64,000 nt of DNA, from positions 1-64,000 of the forward strand of contig DJJR01000068.1 in assembly GCA_002434245.1 (NCBI GenBank), read 5' to 3'. How positions within the stretch are numbered: the first letter of the stretch is position 1; each line of letters opens with the position of its first letter. Under the pieces are notes generated by a model that ran no database searches, was not told where the DNA came from, and was given only the letters and a program-made list of their open reading frames with translations. Made by a program: the position numbers and the translations under genes. Source of the stretch: Pelosinus fermentans. Its GTDB lineage: Bacteria > Bacillota > Negativicutes > DSM-13327. Positions 45,682 to 55,020 of this stretch are shown one piece after another.

Positions 45682-46431
45682 CTATGATTGATCCGTTAAA
45701 ATAAGCGGTCCATTACCCGTAATGGCAATCGTATGTTCATATTGAGCAGAAAGCTTACCATCAACCGTTCTGGCAGTCCACTCATTCTCATCAATTTTAC
45801 ATTGCCACACGCCCGCATTGACCATTGGCTCTATTGTTATCACCATACCTTCTTCTAATCGAATCCCTTTACCCGCTTTACCGTAATGAGGGATAGAAGG
45901 CTCCTCATGTATACGGGGTCCGACACCATGCCCTGTAAAATCTCTCACAACAGAGAATCCTTCCTGTTCAACGAAGGTTTGAATTGCGTATCCAATATCT
46001 CCCACCCGGTTACCAATCTGTGCCTGTTCAATACCTTTGTATAAAGACTCTTTCGTAACTTTAAGCAGATGCAGTGCTTTCTCTGAGATCGTACCGACTG
46101 CATAGCTCCAAGCAGAATCAGCAAGCGCACCATTATAATTAACCACCATATCAATTGTTATAATATCGCCATTTCTAAGTGGTTTCTTATTCGGAAACCC
46201 ATGGCAAATCTCATCATTAACAGAAGCACAAATCGCATAGGGATATCCGCGATATCCTCTTTGCTCAGGTGTAGCTCTCCGTGCAGCTAAATAATCTTCA
46301 ACGAAGGTATTGATTTCTAAGGTACGAATACCGGGTCGAATGATTTTCTGAATCTCTTTATGACAAGAAGCCAAAATTTCACCTGCTTCCTGCATCATTT
46401 TAATTTCTCGTTCACTCTTTAGCACAATCAT
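45682..46431 (-). CDS. map: Methionine aminopeptidase, type I
   Basis: This 249-residue enzyme removes the N-terminal Met. Metal ligands are recognisable in DIITIDMVVNYNGALADSAW (Asp, Asp), GHGVGPRIHEEP (His), VITIEPM (Glu) and the C-terminal YEHTIAIT (Glu). Length and layout are those of bacterial type I MAP. It is monocistronic, not in the ribosomal-protein cluster, so it may be a second copy. A long hairpin occupies its upstream region. Confidence 0.92.
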   Translation of the reverse strand: MIVLKSEREIKMMQEAGEILASCHKEIQKIIRPGIRTLEINTFVEDYLAARRATPEQRGYRGYPYAICASVNDEICHGFPNKKPLRNGDIITIDMVVNYNGALADSAWSYAVGTISEKALHLLKVTKESLYKGIEQAQIGNRVGDIGYAIQTFVEQEGFSVVRDFTGHGVGPRIHEEPSIPHYGKAGKGIRLEEGMVITIEPMVNAGVWQCKIDENEWTARTVDGKLSAQYEHTIAITGNGPLILTDQS

Positions 46432-46500
46432 GTATAAACCCCCAGTTCTTTACTGCGATTAAAAACTTTATTATGCCTTTCTTCAACCACAAAAATACAA

Positions 46501-46577
46501 ACTCCTGCAAAATTCCACACAAGTATCCATAATAAGATAGATTGTCAAGTATCTTACTATGGATACTTTGCTGGAGT
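46501..46577 (-). repeat. Long hairpin upstream of map
   Basis: The 19-base arms at 46521-46539 and 46550-46568 differ at one position, which is a G-U pair on the minus strand and an A-C mismatch on the plus strand. Outer arms ACTCC-GCAAA and TTTGC-GGAGT extend the helix. Its base contains the CTCCTGCAAA motif found elsewhere. It could be a 5' leader structure of map or a repeat-family element. Confidence 0.6.
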
Positions 46578-46725
46578 GGCGTATACTTCATCGTTTTTGC
46601 AGGGATATTTTTCTTACATATAAAGGGAATCACAAAGCTTTGGTGTAACTATATAGTAGTTAAACCAAGTCTATTTTTGAGTATTCTATAATACGTTATG
46701 CTAAATAGAGAAAGGATGATACCTG

Positions 46726-47595
46726 ATGTCCAGTAACCTAAGTTGGAAAACTGCCTTTCTAGTGGCATCCATGCGATTGATTGAACAGTACCAGCCAAAA
46801 GAAACGCAACTGTTTTATGATCCTGTTATTAAACACTTTTTTAGTAAAATCATTCTTTTCCAGATGAAATTCAAATTCATCAGGGATATGGAGATTCTAT
46901 TTTCTGAGCTCATGACAAAAGGTGCTTTTGGTGCATTAATCTGCAGAACTAAATATATTGATGATTTACTTAAAACAGCAATGGCAAATGGCATCGACCA
47001 GATCGTTATATTGGGAGCCGGCTTAGACACCCGGCCATATCGAATCCCAGGTATCGACAAAACGAAGGTAATTGAAGTTGATTTACCGATTATGCAAAAC
47101 ATAAAGAAGGAAAAGTTACAAAAATTTCTTGGTACATTACCTCCCCATGTCACCTTTACCCCCATTGACTTTAATCATCAAACACTTGATGAAGTATTGC
47201 ACCTTCAACAACTAGACTTCTCAAAGCCAGTTTTCTTTATCTGGGAAGGGGTTACTCCCTATATTTCTGAAGAAGGTGTCGTAAGTACCCTCGAATTTAT
47301 TTCAAAAGCCTCCTCGGGAAGCATCGTAGTCTTTTCATACATTTTAAAGAGTATCATCAATCAGACCTCCGATATACCGGGAGCAGATAACGTGTTAAAC
47401 TATTTCGAGTCAAAATCCCACCCTTGGATTTTTGGACTTGATCCATTAGATTTAACTGATTTTCTAACGCCATTTCATCTTACGCTAGTCGAGGATATTG
47501 GAGCCTCCCATTATCAAGAAAACTATTTAAAGCCTCTAAATAGGAATTTGGCTGTATCCAAAATCGAGCGGATTGCCTATGCAAAAATCATGTAA
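46726..47595 (+). CDS. Class I SAM-dependent methyltransferase (leucine-carboxyl-methyltransferase superfamily)
   Basis: This 289-residue protein carries the SAM-binding motif VILGAGLDTRPYRI, the acidic VIEVDLP strand and WEGVTPYISEEGV, as in the TIGR00027/LCM-like methyltransferases. These methylate small molecules or carboxyl groups, and the acceptor is unknown. AGAAAGGATG lies before the ATG. Two GNAT genes follow in the same direction. Confidence 0.87.
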   Translation: MSSNLSWKTAFLVASMRLIEQYQPKETQLFYDPVIKHFFSKIILFQMKFKFIRDMEILFSELMTKGAFGALICRTKYIDDLLKTAMANGIDQIVILGAGLDTRPYRIPGIDKTKVIEVDLPIMQNIKKEKLQKFLGTLPPHVTFTPIDFNHQTLDEVLHLQQLDFSKPVFFIWEGVTPYISEEGVVSTLEFISKASSGSIVVFSYILKSIINQTSDIPGADNVLNYFESKSHPWIFGLDPLDLTDFLTPFHLTLVEDIGASHYQENYLKPLNRNLAVSKIERIAYAKIM

Positions 47596-47634
47596 TCATA
47601 GTAATAAAGAATACTTGTAAATGAGGGGATTCAT

Positions 47635-48117
47635 TTGAAATTTGAATATCTATCTGAAAACCAGGAATATATCCCATTAGTAGCTACTTGGTTGCACAAA
47701 GAATTTATCGAAAATAGTAAGCCTGGTATCTCATTGGAAAATGTAATTCTGAAACTTCATAGTCACCAAAAACAAGAGCTCCCTATAACCATTATCGCGA
47801 AAGAGAGTGATCAATGCATTGGTACTGTATCACTATTTGAAAATGACTTTAAAGGAATGGAATCAAAACCATGGCTTGCCTCACTTGTTGTTGATAAACA
47901 ACATAGAGGAACTGGCGTCGGCAAAGAATTGATCAGCCAGATTACAACGATTGCCTTAAACATGGGATATAAAAAATTATATTTAAGAACCGAACATGCA
48001 ACCGAATATTACAAAAAACTAGGTTGGAGCTTTGTCGATAAAAGAACGGATGAATTTGGGATTAAAGCAGAGATTTTTTCCAAATATATTTGTACGGGAG
48101 GGATTCCTACTATATGA
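47635..48117 (+). CDS. GNAT-family N-acetyltransferase
   Basis: This 160-residue protein has the acetyl-CoA loop (VVDKQHRGTGVGKELI) and YYKKLGWSFVDKRT, typical of GNATs. It starts at TTG with GAGGGG upstream. It overlaps the next GNAT gene by four bases (ATGA), so the two are translationally coupled. The acceptor is unknown. Confidence 0.87.
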   Translation: MKFEYLSENQEYIPLVATWLHKEFIENSKPGISLENVILKLHSHQKQELPITIIAKESDQCIGTVSLFENDFKGMESKPWLASLVVDKQHRGTGVGKELISQITTIALNMGYKKLYLRTEHATEYYKKLGWSFVDKRTDEFGIKAEIFSKYICTGGIPTI

Positions 48118-48578
48118 AAATCAAAATATGCCCAAGCACTTTAAGCCATGTAAACGAATGCAAAGATGCGATTATTGATTCAGATTTAGGAAGTCGATAT
48201 GGTACAAATGACGAGCAGTCCTCTATACTTTTTACTGAAGGGATTAAGAATAAAGAAATTTATATTGCTATGGATATGAATGATCAGTTCTTAGGTTATA
48301 TCTGGATTGACTTAACTGGTGTCTTTTCAACTTTTCCATACGTACGAAGTATTGCTGTAAATAAGAACTATCGTGGTCAAGGCATTGGAAAGAAGTTACT
48401 ATCCTTTTTCGAGGAACTAGGATTTAAACAAAGTTCTAAATTATTTCTTTTAGTTAGCGATTTTAATACACGTGCTAAAAAACTATATACCGAACTCGGC
48501 TATCAAGAAATGGCTGTTATACCAAATCTATTTAAACCTGAAATAAGTGAGTTTTTAATGATGAAAGTAAAAACATAA
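48114..48578 (+). CDS. GNAT-family N-acetyltransferase, coupled to the previous gene
   Basis: This 154-residue protein has the motif SIAVNKNYRGQGIGKKLL and the terminal LYTELGYQEM, of RimI-like type. The ATG overlaps the stop of the previous gene and has GGGAGGG upstream. An open frame further upstream is not needed. It probably acetylates an amine or antibiotic-like substrate. Confidence 0.87.
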   Translation: MKIKICPSTLSHVNECKDAIIDSDLGSRYGTNDEQSSILFTEGIKNKEIYIAMDMNDQFLGYIWIDLTGVFSTFPYVRSIAVNKNYRGQGIGKKLLSFFEELGFKQSSKLFLLVSDFNTRAKKLYTELGYQEMAVIPNLFKPEISEFLMMKVKT

Positions 48579-48602
48579 ATCCTATTTCATTGGTTATCGC
48601 TC

Positions 48603-49010
48603 TTATACGTTCCCCATAACCATTCCAATCTTCATTCCATCAAGAAAACCCTTGTTATAGTGCATATAGGTAGCTGTCACGACCAGTTGAGTAACGGCTT
48701 GACTTACTTTTTCCGGCTGCCCCTCTAGTAGTTGATCGACTTGATTCATGATTGTTGTATATTCACTCGAGAAGTCACCAAATTGCAGCTTTTCTTCTAA
48801 TTTCTCTTGACGCATAAGAACAAATTCCTGCCAATCGTACAGTACATCGCCTTTCTCCAGCCATTGCCCAGTGACTATACTTCTAAGGGGTATGTTCATC
48901 TCCACGTTCTCTTGTTGATCGTGGGGCTGAATGCTCTCTGCTTTCGCTGTCAAATCTCTTTGACGCCGCCGACTGTTCCTGGTTTTTTTACTTCTTCTTA
49001 TTGATACCAA
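48603..49010 (-). CDS. Hypothetical protein with basic N-terminus
   Basis: This protein of about 135 residues is not recognised. A very basic start (VSIRRSKKTRNSRRRQRDL) is followed by a helical part, ending YMHYNKGFLDGMKIGMVMG, a small helix-pair like that in some Firmicutes repair-associated small proteins. TTG 49010 with GGGGGGA upstream is the better start; an ATG at 49031 lies inside the hairpin at 49033-49084. It could be a small RNA- or DNA-binding protein. Confidence 0.5.
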   Translation of the reverse strand: MVSIRRSKKTRNSRRRQRDLTAKAESIQPHDQQENVEMNIPLRSIVTGQWLEKGDVLYDWQEFVLMRQEKLEEKLQFGDFSSEYTTIMNQVDQLLEGQPEKVSQAVTQLVVTATYMHYNKGFLDGMKIGMVMGNV

Positions 49011-49032
49011 TGTATATCCCCCCATATTCATA

Positions 49033-49084
49033 CTGTATGAGGCTTCTTCTTTCTAAGATACCAGAAGAAGAAGCCAGCATACAG
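49033..49084. repeat. Long hairpin 5' of the hypothetical gene
   Basis: CTGTATG (49033-49039) pairs with CATACAG (49078-49084), and GGCTTCTTCTTTCT pairs with AGAAGAAGAAGCC inside, giving about 20 bp. It lies directly before the hypothetical minus-strand gene and could be a leader structure or attenuator. Confidence 0.6.
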
Positions 49085-49158
49085 CGAGTGTAATGGGAGA
49101 AATTAAAAAGCCCATGCGAGGTTCTTTTTCAACCTACACATGCGCTTTGCTTCGTCTT

Positions 49159-49351
49159 GATTGCATGCAGACGCTCAGCCTCTGTCAGAACTGCAATCCT
49201 ATTATCCCGAAACATACCATCCCTTGTTTTCAAGGAAAGATCACGGTATAATAAATTGTCGTCGTAGACAGGTAACTGTTACGTGTAGGTGCTTAGGCCA
49301 CCTGCTCGTGCCTGAGAGTGGTGCAACACTCTTGGGACACGGCGACTTTTT
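49159..49351 (+). ncRNA. Candidate structured RNA ending in a four-way junction
   Basis: The region from 49159 to 49351 holds at least five helices. GATTGCA (49159-49165) pairs with TGCAATC (49192-49198). ATACC/GGTAT with CCTTG/CAAGG form a second hairpin (49214-49249). A closing stem GTCGTCG (49258-49264)/CGGCGAC (49340-49346) encloses three hairpins. One of these is GTAGGTG/CACCTGC, and another is CCTGAGAGTG/CACTCTTGGG. Four pairs in these helices are G-U on the plus strand and would be A-C mismatches on the minus strand, so the RNA is read from the plus strand. A TTTTT tract follows at once. No protein frame fits. The family is not recognised. Confidence 0.55.
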
Positions 49352-49494
49352 AATTTCCACCTATTACTAATTATAGTACTTTTCGGCGGGATTGCAAGCT
49401 AAAAGTATAGGGGAAACTCAGCCTTTTACAGTAAGAATTATGTTCCATTGACGGGAAAATCCCTATCCAAACTTCTTGCCGAATAAAACTATCA

Positions 49495-49521
49495 ACTCCT
49501 GCAAAGTAACTTTGCAGGAGT
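49495..49521. terminator. Palindromic terminator of the CTCCTGCAAAG repeat type
   Basis: ACTCCTGCAAAGT and its complement ACTTTGCAGGAGT almost abut, and the plus strand continues with TCTTTTC. It lies 3' of lutC and is the complete form of the motif also seen at 31859 and 46501. Confidence 0.7.
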
Positions 49522-49591
49522 TCTTTTCATTGTACCTATTGGGGAAGCCGAATGCGACTGGGGTGCTTGAGGTCAATACCTTCCCTATTCT

Positions 49592-50311
49592 TTACGCTTC
49601 ATCCAGGATCAAAGCATAGACATATCTGGAACCATGAACGCCAATGGTTAACACCATTTCTATATCGGTAGTCCGGCTAGGACCAGAAATAAAAGTGGTT
49701 GTGGTAGGCAGATTGGTTCCATACCGTTCTTTAAACCACTTCACCACGCCAGTAAATCCATCCACTAATTGAGCTGTTGTAAAGATAGCAATCAGGGTAA
49801 TCGGCAATACACATACGGTTGTAGGCTGACCGGGGGATGACGAGGGCAATACAAGAGTACCGGTTTCGGCCATTGCAATATCGCTCCAAACAATGCCGGC
49901 TTCCATAGAAGCAGCTTTGCCAATCCAATCACTATAGTTTTTTTCTAATGGCCACCGTGATAATGAAGCCTGGGTATCCGAAAATATTTCCTCTAATTTT
50001 AGATTTTCAAGTTCAGGATGATCCCAGCACATTGCCTTTTGAAGTTGTCTCTCTTGAATAATTTGTTTTATTGCTTGTGATAACTCGGCTCGATCCTTAA
50101 TATTGAAGGCTTTCCCGCCCAAAGTAGTCCATTCCTGAATAAACCGTTCCCGCAGCTCTCGCCGATCTTCAACTGTTGTTTCACGCTGGGTAAATAAGCC
50201 ATCCATTGGGTTCTCTACGCGTGGCGCTTTCCCGCCAGGCGGAGTTTTGATATTCTGGCGTATGGTAGAAAAGAACGCTTCGCGATTACCTGTTACGATT
50301 CCGTTTGCCAT
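49592..50311 (-). CDS. lutC: LutC, LUD-domain lactate-utilisation protein
   Basis: This 239-residue protein has a LUD (DUF162) domain: ETGTLVLPSSSPGQPTTVCVLP and TTFISGPSRTTDIEMVLTIGVHG. It is the last gene of lutABC, 4 bp after lutB. LutABC oxidises L-lactate to pyruvate through an iron-sulfur complex, and LutC is one of its three subunits. Confidence 0.92.
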   Translation of the reverse strand: MANGIVTGNREAFFSTIRQNIKTPPGGKAPRVENPMDGLFTQRETTVEDRRELRERFIQEWTTLGGKAFNIKDRAELSQAIKQIIQERQLQKAMCWDHPELENLKLEEIFSDTQASLSRWPLEKNYSDWIGKAASMEAGIVWSDIAMAETGTLVLPSSSPGQPTTVCVLPITLIAIFTTAQLVDGFTGVVKWFKERYGTNLPTTTTFISGPSRTTDIEMVLTIGVHGSRYVYALILDEA

Positions 50312-50315
50312 TTTT

Positions 50316-51737
50316 CTACTCCTTTCCGTCCTTTTTCATATCCCGCCATATTTCATGAAAGAATTTCTTCGGAAGGGCTGGCATATCACGATGCTTTAAC
50401 CAATCAGAAATTGGCGGTGGACCATAGGCAATTTTCTCCGCCTTGACCAGTGGGAATTGAAAGCGCCTAGCCATTCCTATTGAGAAACGATAGCGGCTCA
50501 TGCTGGCAAAAGCAGCACTCCATCCTTTGTAGGTCATATCTTCGACAAGTCCGCCTGTTTTTTCAAGCTCGACCTTGTCGTTCCGCAGGGCATAAAGCAT
50601 ATCATGTAATGGAATCTTGACCGGACAGGCAAAGGTACAGGCACCGCAAAGTGTTGTCGCATACGCCAGTTCACCATACTTGTCCATACCTTGATACAAA
50701 GGAGATAAAACAGCTCCAATTGGCCCTGGATATACCCAGCCATAGGCATGACCGCCAATATTTCGATACACCGGACAGGCGTTTAAACAAGATCCGCAGC
50801 GAATACAGTTCAGAATTTTTTCGTATTTTGTTCCTAACTGCTTAGAACGGCCGTTGTCGACAATAACGAGATGAAATTCTTGAGGTCCGTCCAGCTCTTC
50901 CGGATTTCGTACTCCCGTAGAAAGGGTATTATATACGGTTAGTTTCTGTCCGGTAGCGCTGCGGGCTAATAGAGAGAGCATCACTGTGAGTTCTTCCAAG
51001 CCAGGCAGAATTCGCTCCATTCCCATGACAGTAACCAGCGTGGGAGCGAGTGTGGATATAATACGGGCATTGCCTTCGTTCGTACATAACGTTATCGCTC
51101 CCGAATCCGCTAATGCAAAATTACAGCCTGTAATGCCAATATCAATTCCCAAAAACTTTTCCCGCAAATATTTTCTGGCAAATCCGCATAAATCAGCAAT
51201 TTCAGTAGAAACTTTTTCTTCACTCACTGCGTTGAAGAGATCGGCCACCTGAAATCTGTTTTTATGCATGGCCGGTGCGATGATGTGGGAAGGTGTTTCA
51301 CCTGCCAGCTGAATAATCCATTCTCCTAAATCAGATTCAATTACATTGCACCCCTGCTGTTCTAAAGCCGGATTAAGATGAATTTCCTCCGAAACCATTG
51401 ACTTTGATTTCAAAATGGTCTTAGCATTTTTCTTTTTGGCCAGTTCACTTATATACTGGACAGCTTCCTCACCTGTTTTTGCAAGGCATACATGCCCGCC
51501 ATTTTTAATGACGTTATCAACCAGCTGCTCCAAATATTGATCCAAGTGCTGAATGACGTGCAGACGAATCGCTTCCGCTCGATTGCGGAATTCCATCCAG
51601 CGCTCCGCCCCCACTCCTTCAATGGCCGTAGCCCGCTGCCCTCTTAAACGTCCAGTGCCATTTTTCACGGCTTTTAGCATTGCCGTATCACGCAGTGCCT
51701 TGTGATAACGCTTGTGAAAACTCGGTTCAATATGCAT
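50316..51737 (-). CDS. lutB: LutB, iron-sulfur lactate-oxidation subunit
   Basis: This protein of about 473 residues has a LUD domain, then a ferredoxin-type region with two cysteine clusters (CIRCGSCLNACPVYRNIGG and CGACTFACPVKIPL) that bind two [4Fe-4S] centres. The C-terminal helical part is as in LutB/YkgF. The ATG at 51737 follows GGGAGGTGG and overlaps the end of lutA, so the genes are translationally coupled. Confidence 0.93.
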   Translation of the reverse strand: MHIEPSFHKRYHKALRDTAMLKAVKNGTGRLRGQRATAIEGVGAERWMEFRNRAEAIRLHVIQHLDQYLEQLVDNVIKNGGHVCLAKTGEEAVQYISELAKKKNAKTILKSKSMVSEEIHLNPALEQQGCNVIESDLGEWIIQLAGETPSHIIAPAMHKNRFQVADLFNAVSEEKVSTEIADLCGFARKYLREKFLGIDIGITGCNFALADSGAITLCTNEGNARIISTLAPTLVTVMGMERILPGLEELTVMLSLLARSATGQKLTVYNTLSTGVRNPEELDGPQEFHLVIVDNGRSKQLGTKYEKILNCIRCGSCLNACPVYRNIGGHAYGWVYPGPIGAVLSPLYQGMDKYGELAYATTLCGACTFACPVKIPLHDMLYALRNDKVELEKTGGLVEDMTYKGWSAAFASMSRYRFSIGMARRFQFPLVKAEKIAYGPPPISDWLKHRDMPALPKKFFHEIWRDMKKDGKE

Positions 51738-52464
51738 TTTTACCACCTCCCTGATCCAAGACTTGTGCCAGATGCATGACCTGCACGGGAACACCCCGGC
51801 GGCTTAGACGGCCACCTATATTCATTAGGCAGGTCAAATCAGAACCAACCAATACCTCAGCACCAGTCCCAATGATATTTTCAACTTTCTCTTCGACAAT
51901 CGCACCGGATATGTCGGCCATTTTCATGGAAAAGGTTCCCCCGAAGCCGCAGCAATCAAAGAAATAGGGCAATTCGATAAAATCAATTCCTTTTACATTT
52001 TTAAGTAATGTTTTTGGTTGCTCTTCTACCCCCAGAATACGAGTCATATGACAGCTGGAATGATAGGTTACCTTCTTAGGGAAAGTGGCTCCCACATCAG
52101 TAATGCCTAGTATATCGACGATAAACTGTGAGAATTCATAGCATTTCGCAACAAATTCTTCTGCCCGTTTTTTCCATATGGGGTCATTGGCAAATAGAAT
52201 TGGATAACCATGATGTATCATAGCCGCACAAGAGCCAGAGGGAATAACCACCTTTTCGCTCTTTTCAAAAACCTCAATCATCTTTTTGGCTACAATAGCA
52301 GCTTCTTTATAGTACCCACTAGAGAAGGCGGGCTGGCCACAGCAAGTTTGTCCTTCCGGAAAGTCAAGGTCTACCCCGTTGCGTCTTAATACTTGAACTA
52401 CACTTTTGCCAACATCTCCATACATTATATCGGCAATGCAGGTTACAAATAACGATGCTTTCAA
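51727..52464 (-). CDS. lutA: LutA, CCG-domain lactate-oxidation subunit
   Basis: This 245-residue protein has two CCG (cysteine-rich) motifs, TCCGQPAFSSG and CCGFGGTFS, of the type that binds an unusual Fe-S cluster and is shared with GlpC, HdrB and LutA. It is the first gene of the lut operon. Together with LutB and LutC it oxidises L-lactate in the cytoplasm. No LutR-like regulator is adjacent. Confidence 0.93.
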   Translation of the reverse strand: MKASLFVTCIADIMYGDVGKSVVQVLRRNGVDLDFPEGQTCCGQPAFSSGYYKEAAIVAKKMIEVFEKSEKVVIPSGSCAAMIHHGYPILFANDPIWKKRAEEFVAKCYEFSQFIVDILGITDVGATFPKKVTYHSSCHMTRILGVEEQPKTLLKNVKGIDFIELPYFFDCCGFGGTFSMKMADISGAIVEEKVENIIGTGAEVLVGSDLTCLMNIGGRLSRRGVPVQVMHLAQVLDQGGGKNAY

Positions 52465-53353
52465 TTTACTCCCCCCCTACATACTTTCTATTGTCTGTCT
52501 CAATATTATGCCAAAGAACGGGTTCCTTTTATTCTTAGTTGCTTATAAATTGCAAGTAATTTTTTTAAATTTTACTTTAATAGACACCTGAACTTTTAGT
52601 GGCCTCCATTCTATCGGCAAAGCTCCTGGCAAAATAAAAGATGTCCCATAATAACAATAATCCTATGCCGAAAAAAATAAGTCATGATATCATCATGACT
52701 CAAATTAAAATCCATCTATTCGCATGTAAAATTTTATCTACATGTATGGAGATCACTTAATAGATCACTTGGAATGTTTAAATCGTACCACCAAGTTCTC
52801 TTATTTGTTGTTTAGCACTTTCGATATTCGGGTCCGCAGAAGGTGCATAAATCATATCCTTTATTAAACCATTGAATCGCGGTTAAAGAATGCTTATTTT
52901 CGTCAGCAATCATATCGATTTACTCCTTTTTCCCTTAAAATGTATTTACTAAAGTATATCATCTACGCCTTGATTGAACCAGCTTGTTCCAATCGGAAAT
53001 CCAGCCATACAGATAACATAAGTATATGAATTGTTCTCCCACTTCCTATAAGAACATGACAAAAAACGTAATACATACAACTAGAAATGCTCTCCGCTAA
53101 ATGATTGCAATAGGTAATTGTATAATTAGTGTTCTGCTGTTTGCATGAGCTACTCACATCTTTATCAACAAACCACTTAATAATGGATATATGGTACTGC
53201 TATTATCTCATATTTTACCAAGTCCTGTAATTTTACTCGTTCATTTCGTAAAGAAATGATAAATCTTTAGATATTTATGGTTTTAAAAAGGAAAATTTCA
53301 ACTTTTATGATATAATTCAACTGCAAATAATTGTATCTAAATTAGGAGAAGTT
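52465..53353. other. 890-bp stretch with no clear gene
   Basis: The stretch is AT-rich between lutA and the histidine kinase gene. The only gene-like content is the small frameshifted frame at 52778-52913. A 64-codon minus-strand frame at 52963-53157 has no ribosome site and looks random. Confidence 0.5.
52778..52913 (-). pseudogene. Small frameshifted reading frame
   Basis: AAAGGAG lies before an ATG at 52913 that opens MIADENKHSLTAIQWFNKGYD. That frame ends after 33 codons in a Cys-rich tail. The overlapping next frame continues MIYAPSADPNIESAKQQIRE to a stop at 52778. A one-base shift would give a protein of about 45 residues. The product is unknown. Confidence 0.4.
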
Positions 53354-55015
53354 ATGGATTATTTTCGCATTATGATAATCGGCGCAATCGCAGGAACACT
53401 TTCAATGATACTTGTTTATATTTATTTATATTTCATGTATCGCGAACGCTATATTGCGATTTGGACAATTGCTTGGTTTATGCTCTTACTGAGAAACATC
53501 TTTTTTGACTCTGGAATATTTGATTGGAAACACTCTATCTTCCCCTTTATGATCTATCAACTATTGTTTATAGGCTGTAGCTTAACATTTGTATGGGGTA
53601 CCTCGATCTTTGTTGGTCGAACTTTCAAGAAATGGTGGGTGTATGGAGCCGTTAGCGCTTCACTATTAAGTATTGTATCTTTTTTATTGGAATTTCCTAT
53701 CCTTTACAAGCTAATACCGCCGACTTGGTTCGCCGGCATAGTGTTAGCATGGATAGCCATAGCTTTCATTCGTTATGTGGACTTAATCGGAATCGGTAGA
53801 ATCATAATTGGCATTGCCTTCGCTTTATGGAGTATTCTGACTATAATTATGCCATTTTTCTTTGAAACTTTTCCTTATTTGATTGCTATCACCGGTGGCA
53901 TTTTAAGACTACTTATTACCATTAGTACTGTAATGGTTTTTTTAGAAAGAAGTAGCAGAGATTTAATTAATAAGGAAGCTCGTTATCGCTTCTTGATGGA
54001 AAACGCTATTGATGTCATTTATTATTATCGTCTACTGCCAATCGCAAAACTCGATTACATCAGCCCAGCGATTTTCCCTATTACAGGCTATACTTCCGAA
54101 GAGTATTATGCAGACGAAAAATTAGTTTTCAAATTAATATATCCCGATGATCGTCAAGTATTTGATAATTTTATGAATAATCCTTCCCAGGCTAATAAAT
54201 TGCCTATCACATTGCGCTTCATTCGAAAGGATAATACCATATTATGGATAGAGCAACAATGTATCTTAATTTATGATAAAATAGGTAATCTGGCAGCAGT
54301 GGAAGGTGTTATTCGCGATATTACCTCTCGAAAAACGTTGGAACAAGTTGCCGCAAGTCTTGATCGTATGAATATGGTAGGAAATATGGCCGTTACTGTA
54401 GCTCATGAAATTAGGAATCCAATGACTACCATACGAGGATATCTACAATATCTGGAAAAGAAGAAAGAATATCAAGGCGACAAAGGTACATTTAATTTGA
54501 TGATTGAAGAAATAGATAGAGCCAATGCTATTATCCGTGAATATCTTGCATTGTCGCGAGAAAAACTAGCCCATTTAGAACTGTGCTCCTTAAATTATGC
54601 TATCGAATCATTGTTCCCCTTAATAGAAGCAGATGCTATTGCTTCGAAAGTATCTATAACTCTTAATCTTACTAACATACCAAAATTGTTACTAGATAAA
54701 AATGAAATACGTCAGCTTTTACTAAACCTTGTAAGAAATAGTATCGAAGCGATGCCCTTGGGAGGTAAACTGGTTATAAAAACATTTCAAGAGAATAATG
54801 ATGTTATTCTTTCTATATGTGATCAAGGTTGTGGAATTCCCTCACATATACTCGATAAATTGGGAACGCCGTTTATTACGACTAAAGATACTGGCACTGG
54901 TCTTGGCCTTCCAATATGTTACCAAATTGCACATAGGCATAGTGCTTCAATTGATATCCAAACCAGTATACAGGGAACTATAATTTCTATCTATTTTAAA
55001 ATTCATACTACCTAA
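53354..55015 (+). CDS. Membrane sensor histidine kinase with PAS domain
   Basis: This 553-residue protein has an N-terminal part (about 1-200) with seven or so membrane helices and no large external loop. A PAS domain follows (about 213-335, ARYRFLMENAIDVIYYYR), then HisKA with the phospho-acceptor His in VAHEIRNPMTTIRGYL (about 351). HATPase_c contains NLVRNSIEAMPLGG, CDQGCGIP and TTKDTGTGLGL. This is the layout of KinA/KinB-like sporulation kinases. No response regulator is adjacent, as is common for phosphorelay kinases. The FeeM-like/cNMP gene follows after a terminator. Confidence 0.9.
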   Translation: MDYFRIMIIGAIAGTLSMILVYIYLYFMYRERYIAIWTIAWFMLLLRNIFFDSGIFDWKHSIFPFMIYQLLFIGCSLTFVWGTSIFVGRTFKKWWVYGAVSASLLSIVSFLLEFPILYKLIPPTWFAGIVLAWIAIAFIRYVDLIGIGRIIIGIAFALWSILTIIMPFFFETFPYLIAITGGILRLLITISTVMVFLERSSRDLINKEARYRFLMENAIDVIYYYRLLPIAKLDYISPAIFPITGYTSEEYYADEKLVFKLIYPDDRQVFDNFMNNPSQANKLPITLRFIRKDNTILWIEQQCILIYDKIGNLAAVEGVIRDITSRKTLEQVAASLDRMNMVGNMAVTVAHEIRNPMTTIRGYLQYLEKKKEYQGDKGTFNLMIEEIDRANAIIREYLALSREKLAHLELCSLNYAIESLFPLIEADAIASKVSITLNLTNIPKLLLDKNEIRQLLLNLVRNSIEAMPLGGKLVIKTFQENNDVILSICDQGCGIPSHILDKLGTPFITTKDTGTGLGLPICYQIAHRHSASIDIQTSIQGTIISIYFKIHTT

Positions 55016-55020
55016 AGTAT

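Noticed and set aside
46412..46633. 73-codon minus-strand frame upstream of map
   Set aside because: It spans the long hairpin and overlaps the map start, so it is not a credible gene.
49159..49351. 6S RNA, T-box or cobalamin riboswitch
   Set aside because: No GGUGGNACCGCG T-box core, no B12 box and no 6S-type central bubble are visible, so the RNA is left unassigned.
52963..53157. 64-codon minus-strand frame
   Set aside because: It has no ribosome site and no recognisable motif.
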